NCBI GenBank assembly: GCA_947623455.1
Contig: OX392545.1
Location: forward strand, 27,417,001-27,481,000
Reading direction: 5' to 3'
Origin: Mimachlamys varia
Taxonomy: Eukaryota; Mollusca; Bivalvia; Pectinida; Pectinidae
DNA: 64,000 nucleotides
The notes under the pieces are model-generated. The model saw only the letters and a list, made by a program, of their open reading frames with translations. It was not told the origin of the DNA and searched no databases. This document shows, one piece after another, positions 33,321-45,475 of the stretch (position 1 is the stretch's first letter; each line of letters opens with the position of its first letter). The position numbers and the translations under genes were made by a program.

Positions 33321-34823
33321 AGCTCAACTGGCCCGAAGGGCCAAGTGAGCTTATGTGATGGTGCAGCGTCCGTCCGTCCGTCCTGCGTCCGTCAACTTTT
33401 TCCTTTAAACGACTTCTTCTAAAATACTGAAAGGCCCAGGGACATGAAATTTGGCTGGTAGATATCTTGGAAGTAGCTGAACAAAGTTTGCGAAAAAAAA
33501 ATCACTTTGACCTAATTTCAAGGTCACCGGGGTCAAAAATGTCGAAACCTTCAAACAACTTCTTCTAAAATACCGTCAGGCATAGAGACTTCATATTTGA
33601 CCAGAAGGTTCCTTGGATGAAGCCAAATAAAGTTTGTGAAAAGAAACGACCTTGACCAATATTCAAGGTCACAGTGAGGTAAAATCTATTTTAAACTTTA
33701 AACGACTTCTTCTGAAATACAAAAAGCCCTAAAAACATGGTATTTGGCTGAAAGGTTCCTTGGATGAAGCCCGACAAAGTTTGCGAAAAGAAATGACCTT
33801 GACCTATATTCAAGGTCACAGGGGTCAAATCTGTTAAAACCTTTAAACGACTTCTCCTGAAATACTAAAAGCCCTAGACGCATGATATTTGGCTGAAAGG
33901 TTCCTTGGACGAAGCCCAACAAAGTGTGCGAAAAGAAATGACCTTGACTTATATTCAAGGTCACAGGGGTCAAATCTGTTAAAACCTTTAAACGACTTCT
34001 TCTGAAATACCAAAAGCCCTAGAAGCATGATATTTGACTGAAAGGTTCCTTGGATGAAGCCCGACAAAGTTTGCGAAAAGAAATGACCTTGACCTATATT
34101 CAAGGTCACAGGGGTCAGATCTGTTTAAACATTCAAACGACTTCTTCTGAAATACAAAAAGCCCTAGAAACATGGTATTTGGCTGAAAGGTTCCTTGGAT
34201 GAAGCCCGACAAAGTTTGCGAAAAGAAATGACCTTGACCTATATTCAAGGTCACAGGGGTCAAATCTGTGAAAACATTTAAACGACTTCTCCTGAAATAC
34301 CAAAAGCCCTAGAAGCATGATATTTGGCTGACAGGTTCCTTGGATGAAGCCCAACAAAGTTTGTGAAAAGAAATAACCTTGACCTATATTCAAGGTCACA
34401 AGGGTCAAATCTGTGAAAACCTTTAAACGACTTCTGAAATACCAAAAGCCCTAGAAGCATGATATTTGGCTGAAAGGTTCCTTAGATGAAGCACGACAAA
34501 CTTTGGGAAGGAAAATGATCTTGACCCATATTAAAAGTCACAGTGGTCAAATCAGTGGTTAAAAGCTTTGAGCGACTTCTTCTGATAAACCGAAATGCCT
34601 AGATATGATATTTGTCTTGTAGCGTCCTGGGATGAAGCCAAACAAAATTTGAAAATGAAAATGATGTTGTCTTATAAGGTCACAGGGGTAAAATATGTTT
34701 AAATCTTAAGATGTTCTTCTGAATGTCTTACAGTAAAAGATTTTAAGGGGACTTTAGGGTTACACTATAAAATAAGTTAGAGATTGATACCAGGTGAGCG
34801 ATGCAGGCCAATTGGGCCTCTGG
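33321..34823 (+). mobile_element. Helitron-like non-autonomous element, family 1, middle copy
   Basis: It starts AGCTCAACTGGCCCGAAGGG and has the CGTCCGTCCGTCC tract and about eight ~145 bp core units. The 3' end is CCAGGTGAGC plus a GGCC-AATT-GGGCC hairpin at about 34,823. The 91-residue frames that recur every 145 bp on the minus strand come from the repeat unit and are not genes. Confidence 0.85.
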
Positions 34824-35517
34824 TATAGATCTAACGAACTGGAGGATGAATATCATTTTATTTTACAATGTATCGCATATGTTGAGTTTAGAATTTTCAC
34901 CGACGTCCATTTGCGAAGGAGTTATTGTCAAACAATAATGTAACATGCATTAGAAATGATACACGCTACTTCAAAAAGATCACGTTTATTACTATGATAC
35001 GCATGAATGTAATCAGATAAAACTTTCTCCGTTCTTTTGTATAAAATTCCATACGGAAATTTACATAAGACATTGTAATTTTTGTACTCGATGTGACCAG
35101 ATAATCATACTGTGCAGTTCATATATACGTGCTCATGACATTTTTTCTGACAATACTTTCATCAATTCAACTTTTAAGTTAATTTTAATTAGATCTACCT
35201 GTTGTCCTTTTTAATGTGATTACAACAATAATATACATTATTATACCATTACATGTATGTAAATACTTGTATGCATCTCTGTACACATGTAAAACATTCC
35301 ATTCCAAAACTACATGTAATTTTGCCAATTAAGATGATGGAAAAGAATAAAATCAGTTGTGTGCTTTGTAAGAATTTATTTAAAGATGTGCACATGGAGG
35401 GAAATTGAAACGATAAATTTAACCATATTGGAGTTACCTCATCACCTGTCCATCTTATGACATAACATGATTAAAATAATTGCCTACCTGCTGGGTACTG
35501 ACCACAGACCATTTATT
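34824..35517. other. AT-rich DNA without recognised features
   Basis: Nothing was identified between two Helitron-like elements. Confidence 0.4.
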
Positions 35518-36981
35518 AGGTCACCTGAGACGAAGTCTAAAGTGACCTATTCTAATCGCCTTTTGTCCGTCGTCGTCCATCGTGCGTCCGTAAACTTTTT
35601 ACATTTTCGACTTCTTCTCCAAAACCGCTGAACCAAATTCAATGAAATTTGGCAGGGAGCTTCTATGGCTAAAGTTCAACTAAAATTGTGAATTATATGG
35701 TCTCCACCCCCCAGGGGCATGCGGCGTGGGGCCAAAAAGGGTCAAATTGACTAAAACTTCAAAAATCTTCTCCTCTACTCTCAGATATGGTAGCATCAAA
35801 TACTCTTCATAGATGGAAGGGTCTTAAGGTGCTTTACCAAAATTGTGAATTTCATGACCCTGGGGTCTCATGTTTGCCCCTGGGGAGGGGGTAAACTTTA
35901 CTATAGTTTGTATAGGGAAATCACATTTTTGACTATTATTTGTAGGATTTGTATTGGAATTCCTTCTAACTTGTATAAAATTATCAGCATGGGATGACAC
36001 TTTGATGGTATGTACATGTTGGCCCTAGTTGACCACCAGGGGCTGGTGGGCGGGGCCAAAAAGGATCAAATTGACAAAAATTTCAAAAATCTTCTCCTCT
36101 ACTCTCAGATATGGTAGAATCAAATACTCTTCATAGATGGAAGGGTCTAAAGGTGCTCTTCCAAAATTGTGAATTTCATGATCCTGGGGTCTCACGTTTG
36201 TCCCTGGGGAGGGGGTAAACTTTACTATAGTGTATATAGGGAAATCACATTTTTGACTATTATTTGTTGGATTTGTATTGGAATTCATTTTAACTTGTAT
36301 AAAATTATCAGCATGGGATGACACTTTGATGGTATGTACATGTTGGCCCTAGTTGACCCCCAGGGGCCTGCGGGGCGGGGCCAAAAAGGGTAAAATTTAC
36401 AAAAATTTCAAAAATCTTCTCTACTCTTAGATATGGTAGAATCAAATACTCTTCATAGATGGAAGGGTCTTAAGGGGCTTTACCAAAATTGTGAATTTCA
36501 TGACCCTGGGGTCTCACGTTTGCCCCTGGGGAGGGGGTAAACTTTACTATAGTGTATATAGGGAAATCAGATTTTTTACTATTATATGTTGGATTTGTAT
36601 TGGAATTCATTGTAACTTGTATCAAATTATCAGCATGGGATGACACTTTGATGGTATGTACATGTTGGCCCTAGTTGACCCCCAGGGGCTGAAGGGCGGG
36701 ACCAAAAAGGGTCAAATTGACAAAAATTTCAAAAATCTTCTTCTCTTCTCACAGATATGCTGGAATCAAATACTCTTCATAGATGGATTGGTTTTAAGGT
36801 TCTTTACCAAAATTGTGAATTTCATTTCTCTGGGGTCTTGCATCTCCCCCTGTGAAGGGGGTTAAGTTTACTATGAAGCCTTGTGTTGCAATGTATTGTT
36901 ATAAATATTCATCTCAACATTTCCATATTTCTCTTTCATGTCAACCATCAGGTGACCGTTAAGGCCCATGGGCCTCTTGTT
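35518..36981 (+). mobile_element. Helitron-like non-autonomous element, family 2
   Basis: The start AGGTCACCTGAGACGAAGTC folds with TAAAGTGACCT, followed by GTCCGTCGTCGTCC. About four ~308 bp units carry AAATCTTCTCCTCTACTCTC, CAAATACTCTTCATAGATGG and CCCTGGGGAGGGGGTAAAC. The 3' end has CAGGTGACC, the inverse of the start, then AAGGCCCATGGGCC and CTTGTT. A decayed reverse-strand fragment of the same core lies at 60,281-60,835. Confidence 0.82.
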
Positions 36982-38654
36982 TTTGTTTGTATTACTGCAT
37001 GCATTGACACGTTTATATATATAACTATGTTGATTCCCAATCATCAAGTTCCAATCTATCAGTTATTACATAAATATATATTAATAATTGTGATTGTTTG
37101 CCAAAATGGACTAATGTCTAATGGGGGTTCCAAAAATGTCTAAATGATTGCACTGGACATTGCCAATCTAACCGCCACTGTCATCTGTGTTATAATCTAT
37201 CGATTGATAGCAAGTAATTAATGAATCAATTGTGAAATGAAAATCCATAATAAATCGATTAGAGTGAATTATTTCTTTCACGTTTATTTATAAATAACAA
37301 GTGTAAACTGCATTCATTGGATGTGTTTCTTTTTGTATTATAATGTGATTCCAAATCTTTTAAGTTCCAATTTATTATATAAATAATGAATATTTATTTA
37401 AAAGTTGGGATTTTTTTACACTAAGGCGCCTACAGCGTATTGCAGCCAGTCAGAAACCGGATATAATTTTTTCCTTTCCGCCTACGATGACCTCTGGCGG
37501 ACGTTATTGGCTTTAATCTTACATGAAATATATCGTAATTCATACGGCTTTAATCTTACATGAAATATATCGTAATTCATACAAACCTGACAACTAGGTG
37601 CATAAATTAATCCGTTGTATGAGCTAGACTATCTATCATAAACCTTCCTTTCCATGTTAGTTGATTTTAATTTGTACCGTTTATCTACAAAACCCAAAAA
37701 ATGTTGTATCCATGCTAACTTGAATACCAGTCGCGCAACTTTCGGTTGAGAATTCCAATATAAAATTCACGTATTGATAATGAGAAATGAAAGACCCTTA
37801 CGTAAGTTTTTTCGAAATAATTACAGTGGGGTATATGCAAAAGGTCAAGGGTGTATTTTATCCAGAACTATTTTTAATTCATTTTTCAAAATTACACACT
37901 TCGCGGCACGACTTTCGTTACCGAAATGGAGTGCATACGCATCATAATTGACATTATTTCAAGAGAACACTGATGTTTCCTTTGTAGGTACCCTTGATGC
38001 TTTGTTTAACTATATATACAATTGCTGAGCATAAAGAGACGGTCTCAAATATGATTTTACATTTGACCCCAGGCTCTGCCACACCCTTGCAGGCTCGACT
38101 CTTTAGTCATAACTTTGAAACGGCTGAGATTAACACCCCAAAACTATATATACAATCGCTGAGCATGAAGAGACGATCAGAATTATGATTTTAGATCCAT
38201 CTTTTTAAGAATGAATGAAAAATCATCGATGATGGGCACCAAGATCCCTCTGGGATTCCGGATCTCTTGGGTTTTTTAGGGTTCAGGGTGAGCCCTGTAT
38301 CAGTATCATGAAGGTTCATACAAACTTTACATTGACTAGCTGCACAAATGAATTTGTTATGTGAACTATCATATTCTCTTTCGGTAATTTCTGATTGTTT
38401 GATTTATAATGCTGTGAAACTGGCAACTATAAAACTCTTTAATTTCTTTGAGAGTCCGACTATTCAATGACAACTGCTGACTTTTTACCGCCAACTCTCG
38501 ACTTTTCCATCGTGGTCGATTAAAAGTCAACTTTTGTTAATCTTGAATACCATTTAATTTCTATTACATATGTATACAGTGTAGTCCATCAAAAATATCA
38601 TATTTATACTGTTTTTTCGCTTTAGCTTCCAGTACTTTCAGTACTTTGATTAAT
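36982..38654. other. Non-coding DNA with small tandem duplications
   Basis: A 37 bp unit (GGCTTTAATCTTACATGAAA…) is duplicated at 37,509-37,582. A ~120 bp unit with ATATACAATTGCTGAGCAT is duplicated near 38,020-38,190. A diverged copy of the 7,105 segment lies near 37,100-37,270. No gene was recognised. Confidence 0.5.
38229..38272 (+). repeat. 3' end remnant of a family 3 Helitron-like element
   Basis: GATGATGGGCACCAAGATCC and CTCTGGGATTCCGGATCTCT match the family 3 terminus at 32,700-32,735, with a small insertion in the hairpin. The rest of the element is not recognisable. Confidence 0.65.
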
Positions 38655-39262
38655 TTTTGAAATAGGAAAATATATCCCTTTTTTATACGCCTGTCTTTGA
38701 CGGGTCATATTGTGGTATACATGGCAAATGCAATGCCCAGTCCGTCCGTCTGTGGACAATTTCTTGTCATTGTTCTACCATGGGGGTCCAGAAATGGCCA
38801 AATAATTACACTGCACTTTGTGCCCGATATTACCAATCTAACTGCGGCTGTCATCTGTAGTGATTAGCGGACGATAATCTATCGATTGATTGCAAGTAAT
38901 TACTGAATCGATTGTGATAATCCATAATCGATTATTGTGAATTGTAGTGTTGTTCCGATTAATCAATTTAGTTGGCGTCTAGTCGTTTGTATCTGAAAAT
39001 CGACTGATCGATCTTGTTCGTTATGATCGATTATGGTTTGACTAATAATAGCATTATACGAAAGTCTTCAAAAAATGTATTTCCAAACAATATTTTTTTT
39101 AATTAAAATGGCATAACCTTTAAAATAATATCAACCCAAGTCAAAGTGGAAGGCAGTTCATTAGCAGTTCCTTAGCCTTCCCAGTTAGGATGTGTTAGCA
39201 GTTTTTTTGCAGTTCCTTAGCCTTTCGGTGGGAACTGCATATATGCAAATAAGTAAACTTAA
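38655..39262 (+). repeat. Second copy of the 7,105-7,665 segment
   Basis: It aligns from TTTTGAAATAGGAAAATATA through the AGCAGTTCCTTAGCC words, then diverges. Homology to the first copy resumes only at 43,748, so the duplicated block is split by about 4.5 kb that includes the large family 1 element. Confidence 0.85.
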
Positions 39263-39868
39263 CTCAGGCCATACCAATTTGATTTATTGTTCGTCGGATT
39301 TACCGCTCCTATTTTGGAAAAATATAATAAAAGTAAAAGTAAAATATTACCGCTCCAATTTTAGCGTCAATGAAAAATGACGAATCTGGATATATTTTAC
39401 ACTGGTTGAAAATTTAGAAAACGCCATTTCGGATCATTTGAATGTTTAAAATGAAGGTAAAAATGGTATTTTAAGGGGTTTTTTTCGGCAGCAACACGAG
39501 GGAAATGCGCGACGAGGCTTTTTATCGTGTTGACCTCTACATAATCCGGTCGCTATAATGTATTGCAAAAAACCGCAATAGATAACTTATTGTTCCAAGA
39601 TATCTTGATCAAATAAACAAAATACGGAACTGAAGCGGTCTCCCTAAAAAGCGACTTCAATCAAATATCTTTTCAAATCCTGAATTAAGTAAGCAACATC
39701 AGAAGACATGTTGTTAATACAAATGTACGACTATAATAACACCTCTATATTGAATTTCAAATCGATACTCTTCTCAAGCTATCGACCCAATTTGGCAGAC
39801 ATCAGTGTCATTTCGTCAGTCTTATTTTAGTAGAAAAGGCCTAATGTTGATAGTTAAAGAACGTTTTT

Positions 39869-42800
39869 AGCTCACCTGGCCCGAAGGGCCAAGTGAGCTT
39901 ATGTGATGGTGCAGCGTCCGTCGTCCGTCCGTCCGTCCGTCCGTCCGTCCGTCGTCCGTCCGTCCTGCGTCCGTCCGTCGTCCGTCCGTCCTGCGTCCGT
40001 CAACATTTTCCTTTAAACGACTTCTTCTAAAATACTGAAAGGCCCAGTGACATGAAATTTGGCTGGTAGATTTCTTGGAAGGAGCTGAACAAAGTTTGCG
40101 AAAAAAAATCACTTTGACCTAATTTCAAGGTCACAGGGGTCAAAAATGTCGAAACCTTCAAACAACTTCTTCTAAAATACCGTCAGGCATAGAGACTTCA
40201 TATTTGACCAGTAGCTTCCTTAGATGAAGCCAAATAAAGTTTGCGAAAAGAAATGACCTTGACCAATATTCAAGGTCACCGTGAGGTTAAATCTATTTTA
40301 ACTTTTAAACGACTTCTTCTGAAATAACAAAAGCCCTAGAAACATGATATTTGGCTGAAATGTTCCTTGGATGAAGCCCGACACAGTTTGCGAAAAGAAA
40401 TGACCTTGACCTATATTCAAGGTCACAGGGGTCAAATCTGTTAAAACCTTTAAACGACTTCTTCTGAAATACCAAAAGCCCTAGAAGCATGATATTTGGC
40501 TGAAAGGTTCCTTGGATGAAGCCCGACAAAGTTTGCGAAAAGAAATGACCTTGACCTATATTCAAGGTCACAGGAGTCAAATCTGTTAAAACCTTTAAAC
40601 GACTTCTTCTGAAATACCAAAAGCCCTAGAAGCATGATATTTGGCTGAAAGGTTCCTTGGATGAAGCCCGACAAAGTTTGCGAAAAGAAATGACCTTGAC
40701 TTATATTCAAGGTCACAGGGGTCAAATCTGTTAAAACCTTTAAACGACTTCTTCTGAAATACCAAAAGCCCTAGAAGCATGATATTTGGCTGAAAGGTTC
40801 CTTGGATGAAGCCCGACAAAGTTTGCGAAAAGAAATGACCTTGACCTACATTCAAGGTCACAGGAGTCAAATCTGTTAAAACCTTTAAACGACTTCTTCT
40901 GAAATACCAAAAGCCCTAGAAGCATGATATTTGGCTGAAAGGTTCCTTGGATGAAGCCCGACAAAGTTTGCGAAAAGAAATGACCTTGACTTATATTCAA
41001 GGTCACAGGGGTCAAATCTGTTAAAACCTTTAAACGACTTCTTCTGAAATACCAAAAGCCCTAGAAGTATGATATTTGGCTGAAAGGTTCCTTGGATGAC
41101 GCCCGACAAAGTTTGCGAAAAGAAATGACCTTGACCTATATTCAAGGTCACAGGGGTCAAATCTGTTAAAACCTTTAAACGACTTCTTCTGAAATACCAA
41201 AAGCCCAAGAAGCATGATTTTTGGCTGAAAGGTTCCTTGGATGAAGCCCGACAAAGTTTGTGGAAAGAAATGACCTTGACCTATATTCCAGGTCAAAGGG
41301 GTCAAATCTGTTAAAACCTTTAAACGACTTCTTCTGAAATACCAAAAGCCCTAGAAGCATGATATTTGGCTGAAAGGTTCCTTGGATGAAGCCCGACAAA
41401 GTTTGCGAAAAGAAATGACCTTGACCTATATTCAAGGTCACAGGAGTCAAATCTGTGAAAACCTTTAAACGACTTCTTCTGAAATACCAAAAGCCCTAGA
41501 AGCATGATATTTGGCTGAAAGGTTCCTTGGATGAAGCCCGACAAAGTTTGCGAAAAGAAATGACCTTGACCTTTATTCAAGGTCACAGGGGTCAAATCTG
41601 TTAAAACCTTTAAACGACTTCTTCTGAAATACCAAAAGCCCAAGAAGCATGATATTTGGCTGAAAGGTTCCTTGGATGAAGCCGGACAAAGTTTGCGAAA
41701 AGAAATGACCCTGACCTATATTCAAGGTCACATGAGTCAAATCTGTTGAAACCTGCAAACGACTTCTTCTGAAATACCAAAAGCCCTAGAAGCATGATAT
41801 TTGGCTGAAAGGTTCCTTGGATGAAGCCCGACAAAGTTTGCGAAAAGAAATGACCTTGACCTATATTCAAGGTCACAGGGGTTAAATCTGTTAAAACCTT
41901 TAAACGACTTCTTCTGAAATACCAAAAGCCCTAGAAGCATGATATTTGGCTGAAAGGTTCCTTGGATGAAGCCCGACAAAGTTTGCGAAAGGAAATGACC
42001 TTGACCTTTATTCAAGGTCACAGGGGTCAAATCTGTTAAAACCTTTAAACGACTTCTTCTGAAATACCAAAAGCCCTAGAAGCATGATATTTGGCTGAAA
42101 GGTTCCTTGGATGAAGCCCGACAAAGTTTGCGAAAAGAAATGACCTTGACCTTTATTCAAGGTCACAGGGGTCAAATCTGTTAAAACCTATAAACGACTT
42201 TTTCTGAAATACTAGAAGCATGATATTTGGCTGAAAGGTTCCTTGGATGAAGCCCGACAAAGTTTGTGAAAAGAAATGACCTTGACCTATATTCAATGTC
42301 ACAGGGGTCAAATCTTTTAAAACATTTAAACGACTTCTCCTGAAATACCAAAAGCCCTAGAAGCATGATATTTGGCTGAAAGGTTCCTTGGATGAAGCCT
42401 GACAAAGTTTGCCAAAAGAAATGACCTTGACCTATATTCAAGGTCACAGGGGTCAAATCTGTTAAAACATTCAAACAACTTCTTCTGAAATACCAAAAGC
42501 CCTAGAAACATGACATTTGGCTGAAAAGTTTCTTGGATGAAGCCTGACAAAGTTTGCAAAAAGAAATGACCTTGACCTATATTCAAGGTCACAGGGGTCA
42601 AATCTGTTAAAACATTCAAACAACTTCTTCTGAAATACCAAAAGCCCTAGAAACATGACATTTGGCTGAAAAGTTTCTTGGATGAAGCCTGACAAAGTTT
42701 GCAAAAAGAAATGACCTTGACCTATATTCAAGGTCACAGGGGTCAAATCTGTTAAAACATTCAAACAACTTCTTCTGAAATACCAAAAGCCCTAGAAGCA

Positions 42801-43248
42801 TGACATTTGGCTGAAAAGTTTCTTGGATGAAGCCTGACAAAGTTTGCAAAAAGAAATGACCTTGACCTATATTCAAGGTCACAGGGGTCAAATCTGTTAA
42901 AACATTCAAACAACTTCTTCTGAAATACCAAAAGCCCTAGAAGCATGACATTTGGCTGAAAGTTTCTTGGATGAAGCCTGACAAAGTTTGCAAAAAGAAA
43001 TGACCTTGATCTTGATTTGCCTAGAGACATGATATTTGGCTGGTAGCGTCCTGGGATGAAGCCAAACAAAATTTGAAAATGAAAATGATGTTTTCTTATA
43101 AGGTCACAGGGGTAAAATATGTTTAAATCTTAAGATGTTCTTCTAAATGTCTTACATTAAAAGATTTTAGGGGACTTTAGGGTTACACTATAATATAAGT
43201 CAGAGATTGATACCAGGTGAGCGATGCAGGCCCATTGGGCCTCTTGTT
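39869..43248 (+). mobile_element. Helitron-like non-autonomous element, family 1, expanded copy
   Basis: The start is AGCTCACCTGGCCCGAAGGG with a long CGTC microsatellite (about 39,918-40,002). About 20 head-to-tail ~145 bp units follow, then CCAGGTGAGCGATGCAGGCC, CATTGGGCC and CTTGTT. Inner units (about 40,300-42,180) are almost identical, while those at the two edges are more diverged, the pattern expected of unequal exchange within the array. Minus-strand 91-residue frames repeat every 145 bp. Because 145 is not a multiple of three they cycle through all frames, and they are not genes. Confidence 0.88.
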
Positions 43249-43726
43249 GTTATTCACATTTTGAAATATGTATGTAGGTATTACCATTCGAACTCTCTTC
43301 CAGATGCCGTAGTTACTTAGTCATCAGTAGTCAGAACATTTAAATCTCGAATGGATGAACACTGGGTTCATGATGCTTATTCAACCACGAGATAAACAAT
43401 AATGAACTTATTCATATATGGGACGTCAGCTTATGAACTGCTATTAATCTTTCTGATTTGGATATATAGTAAACAAATAATGCTTGTGTCCATTAATATT
43501 ACCATTAATGTTATTGCAACTCAAAGGTTATGTCAGCAAAACACCTAGTGTCATACATCTAGCCTTCAGGGTTTGTTTTATATAGCGGTTCATCATACAA
43601 CGGATTAAGATTAGATTTTCTAAGTCCGTGATCATACATATTATATATTTTGTCGTCATTAATTCATATCATTTCAATCAAATATGAATTCTGCATGAAT
43701 AGAAGCATCTTAAACGGAGTGAAAAT

Positions 43727-43747
43727 AAGGATCTGTATTTTAATCAG
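43727..43747 (+). repeat. Terminal fragment of a CCAATCTGATT-family MITE
   Basis: GGATCTGTATTTTAATCAGATTG lies exactly at the point where homology to 7,857 resumes, marking a rearrangement junction. Confidence 0.6.
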
Positions 43748-43881
43748 ATTGCCTAAAATGCAGATGGTAGTTCCAAATATGGCACATGAACTGCCTAAAC
43801 TATAGGCTAGAAAAAGGCGTCTGTATACATTGTACATGCATGTACACACATATAGGAAAATACTGAAAGTAGGACTTCACA

Positions 43882-44260
43882 CCATTCTGATTAAAATACA
43901 GATCCTTGTTCTCACTCCGTTTTACAAGGATCTGACAACATCTCATAAGAGGTCACGTCCAGATGACCTTTGTCGCCTCTTTACTTAACACTTAAATAAT
44001 TTTCCAACGCTCTGTCATCTTGCAGCAAGCCATTTCGTCACATTGTTCCGCACGAACTTTTTGGTGACGAAATGACTAAACGGAAAAATGTGTTTATGCA
44101 AGCTTTGTCGCCTAAAAATTTCAATGTCAAGATTCTGCAAGTAGTAATTTGATAAGGTCATCGGGACATGACCCTCTATTGGATTATCTCGGATCTTAAC
44201 GCAGCAGAGAGAAGTTTACGTAACGGCGCGGAGATCAAGATATGATTTTATTCAGATTGG
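43882..44260 (+). mobile_element. MITE, CCAATCTGATT family, with empty site known
   Basis: The ends are CCATTCTGATTAAAAT and ATTTTATTCAGATTGG, flanked by ACTTCACA (43,874-43,881 and 44,261-44,268). The first copy of the duplicated segment (near 7,980) has a single AATTCACAC here, which confirms an insertion with an 8-9 bp target duplication. Confidence 0.9.
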
Positions 44261-44987
44261 ACTTCACACATCCATAATTAAAAGCTGCAGATTAGGTGCA
44301 ACAATACATTTAAAAAATATCTAAAAATTAAAAACTGCAGCAATTAATTAAAGCAAATGGAACTTCAAGACAACATAATAATTAAATTGAATTAGAATAC
44401 AATATTTGATTGAATCAACTTCGACAATGATCAAATACATGTAAATGTATACGTACACGTATAAATACTTGATATGCCATATCATAAACATATTCACCCC
44501 CCCCCCCCCAGAAAAAGCCACAAATTCACTTGCTATTATATTAATATCCAAAATAAAATCAATGTTTTGAAATCAATAATCAAACTTGTGTTTTTGAAAC
44601 TGATTTTATCGTTTATCGTTAATTTCTGATCATTGACATACCACTACCAGAATCTAAGTACTGTATGTATACATTTATATCTATATAAATTTTGTAGTTT
44701 AATATTAATTTAAAAAAAAAACTTACCTGATGTCTGAGGTTTCAGACAATATATCAAATGAATTCAATCCCAACCACTGTTATGAACAACACAATAAAAT
44801 TAAATTTTCTCAGTAATCCGAGAGTATGTTTAAAACCAATACACTTTTTATTTGCACGAGCTTTAAATACTGTAGTTTAGACACAGTTATTCCTTGGTAT
44901 GAACAGTTTTCACCGCTGGCCTTTTTCCGTATTTTTTTCTTGCATTTGTCACTTTGTTCGTAATAATTGTGTTGAAGTTCAGATTAT

Positions 44988-45273
44988 TCACTTCTTCCCA
45001 GCCTTCTCTCCTACAGTGGAATTGAATATAATCTGAAATGGATAGAGAAAAAGTATTATTATGCATTCCAGACGTGTGTTCATTTGCTCAAAACAAAATT
45101 ATAATGTGATAATAAACATTTAAATTTTGCAATGACACAAACATTAATCACTGGGTTGAAATTAATAACATCAGATTGCATTGCTATATCAAAAGTATAA
45201 AACCTACCCCGGATTGCATCAATTTTTATGCTGTCCAATGGTACAGCAGCGGCTGCTATCTGTCTCATCTCAC
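44988..45273 (-). pseudogene. Truncated duplicate of the BEN gene 3' end
   Basis: The last exon (44,988-45,010) and the end of the BEN exon (45,208-45,273, QIAAAAVPLDSIKIDAIRG) with its donor are kept. The rest of the BEN exon is replaced by a MITE fragment at 45,274. The intron lacks the MITE found in the other copy. It cannot encode a BEN domain. Confidence 0.75.
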
Positions 45274-45377
45274 CCAATCTGATTAAAATCATATCTTGAT
45301 CTCCGCTCCGTTCCGTAAACTTCTCTCTGCTGCGTTTCGCATTAGCCAATCAAATTACTACTGGCAGAATCTTGACG
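45274..45377 (-). repeat. Truncated CCAATCTGATT-family MITE
   Basis: It begins CCAATCTGATTAAAATCATA and then skips internally to TTTCGCATTAGCCAATCAAA. The far end is missing. It interrupts the BEN duplicate. Confidence 0.75.
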
Positions 45378-45475
45378 GCTAGCGCTAGATGCAAGGTTTC
45401 TCATGTCTGACGTCACAGATTTTGCGGTGACGGTAAACTAATGTTAAAACGGAAAACATAATCCGGAATTGTTTA

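Larger units (their letters stand above)
43748..45273 (+). repeat. Second copy of the 7,857-9,305 segment
   Basis: It aligns with 7,857-9,305 apart from insertions and deletions. It gains a MITE at 43,882 and lacks the TTAA-flanked MITE at 8,812. It ends where a truncated MITE cuts the BEN exon. Confidence 0.85.

Noticed and set aside
36025..36324. 99-residue minus-strand ORF
   Set aside because: It spans family 2 tandem core sequence and recurs with the unit.
40305..43069. Series of 91-107-residue minus-strand ORFs spaced exactly 145 bp apart (also at 11,484-11,862 and 33,698-34,460)
   Set aside because: They are translations of the tandem unit. 145 is not a multiple of three, so the same peptide appears in cycling frames, with no start context or independent conservation.
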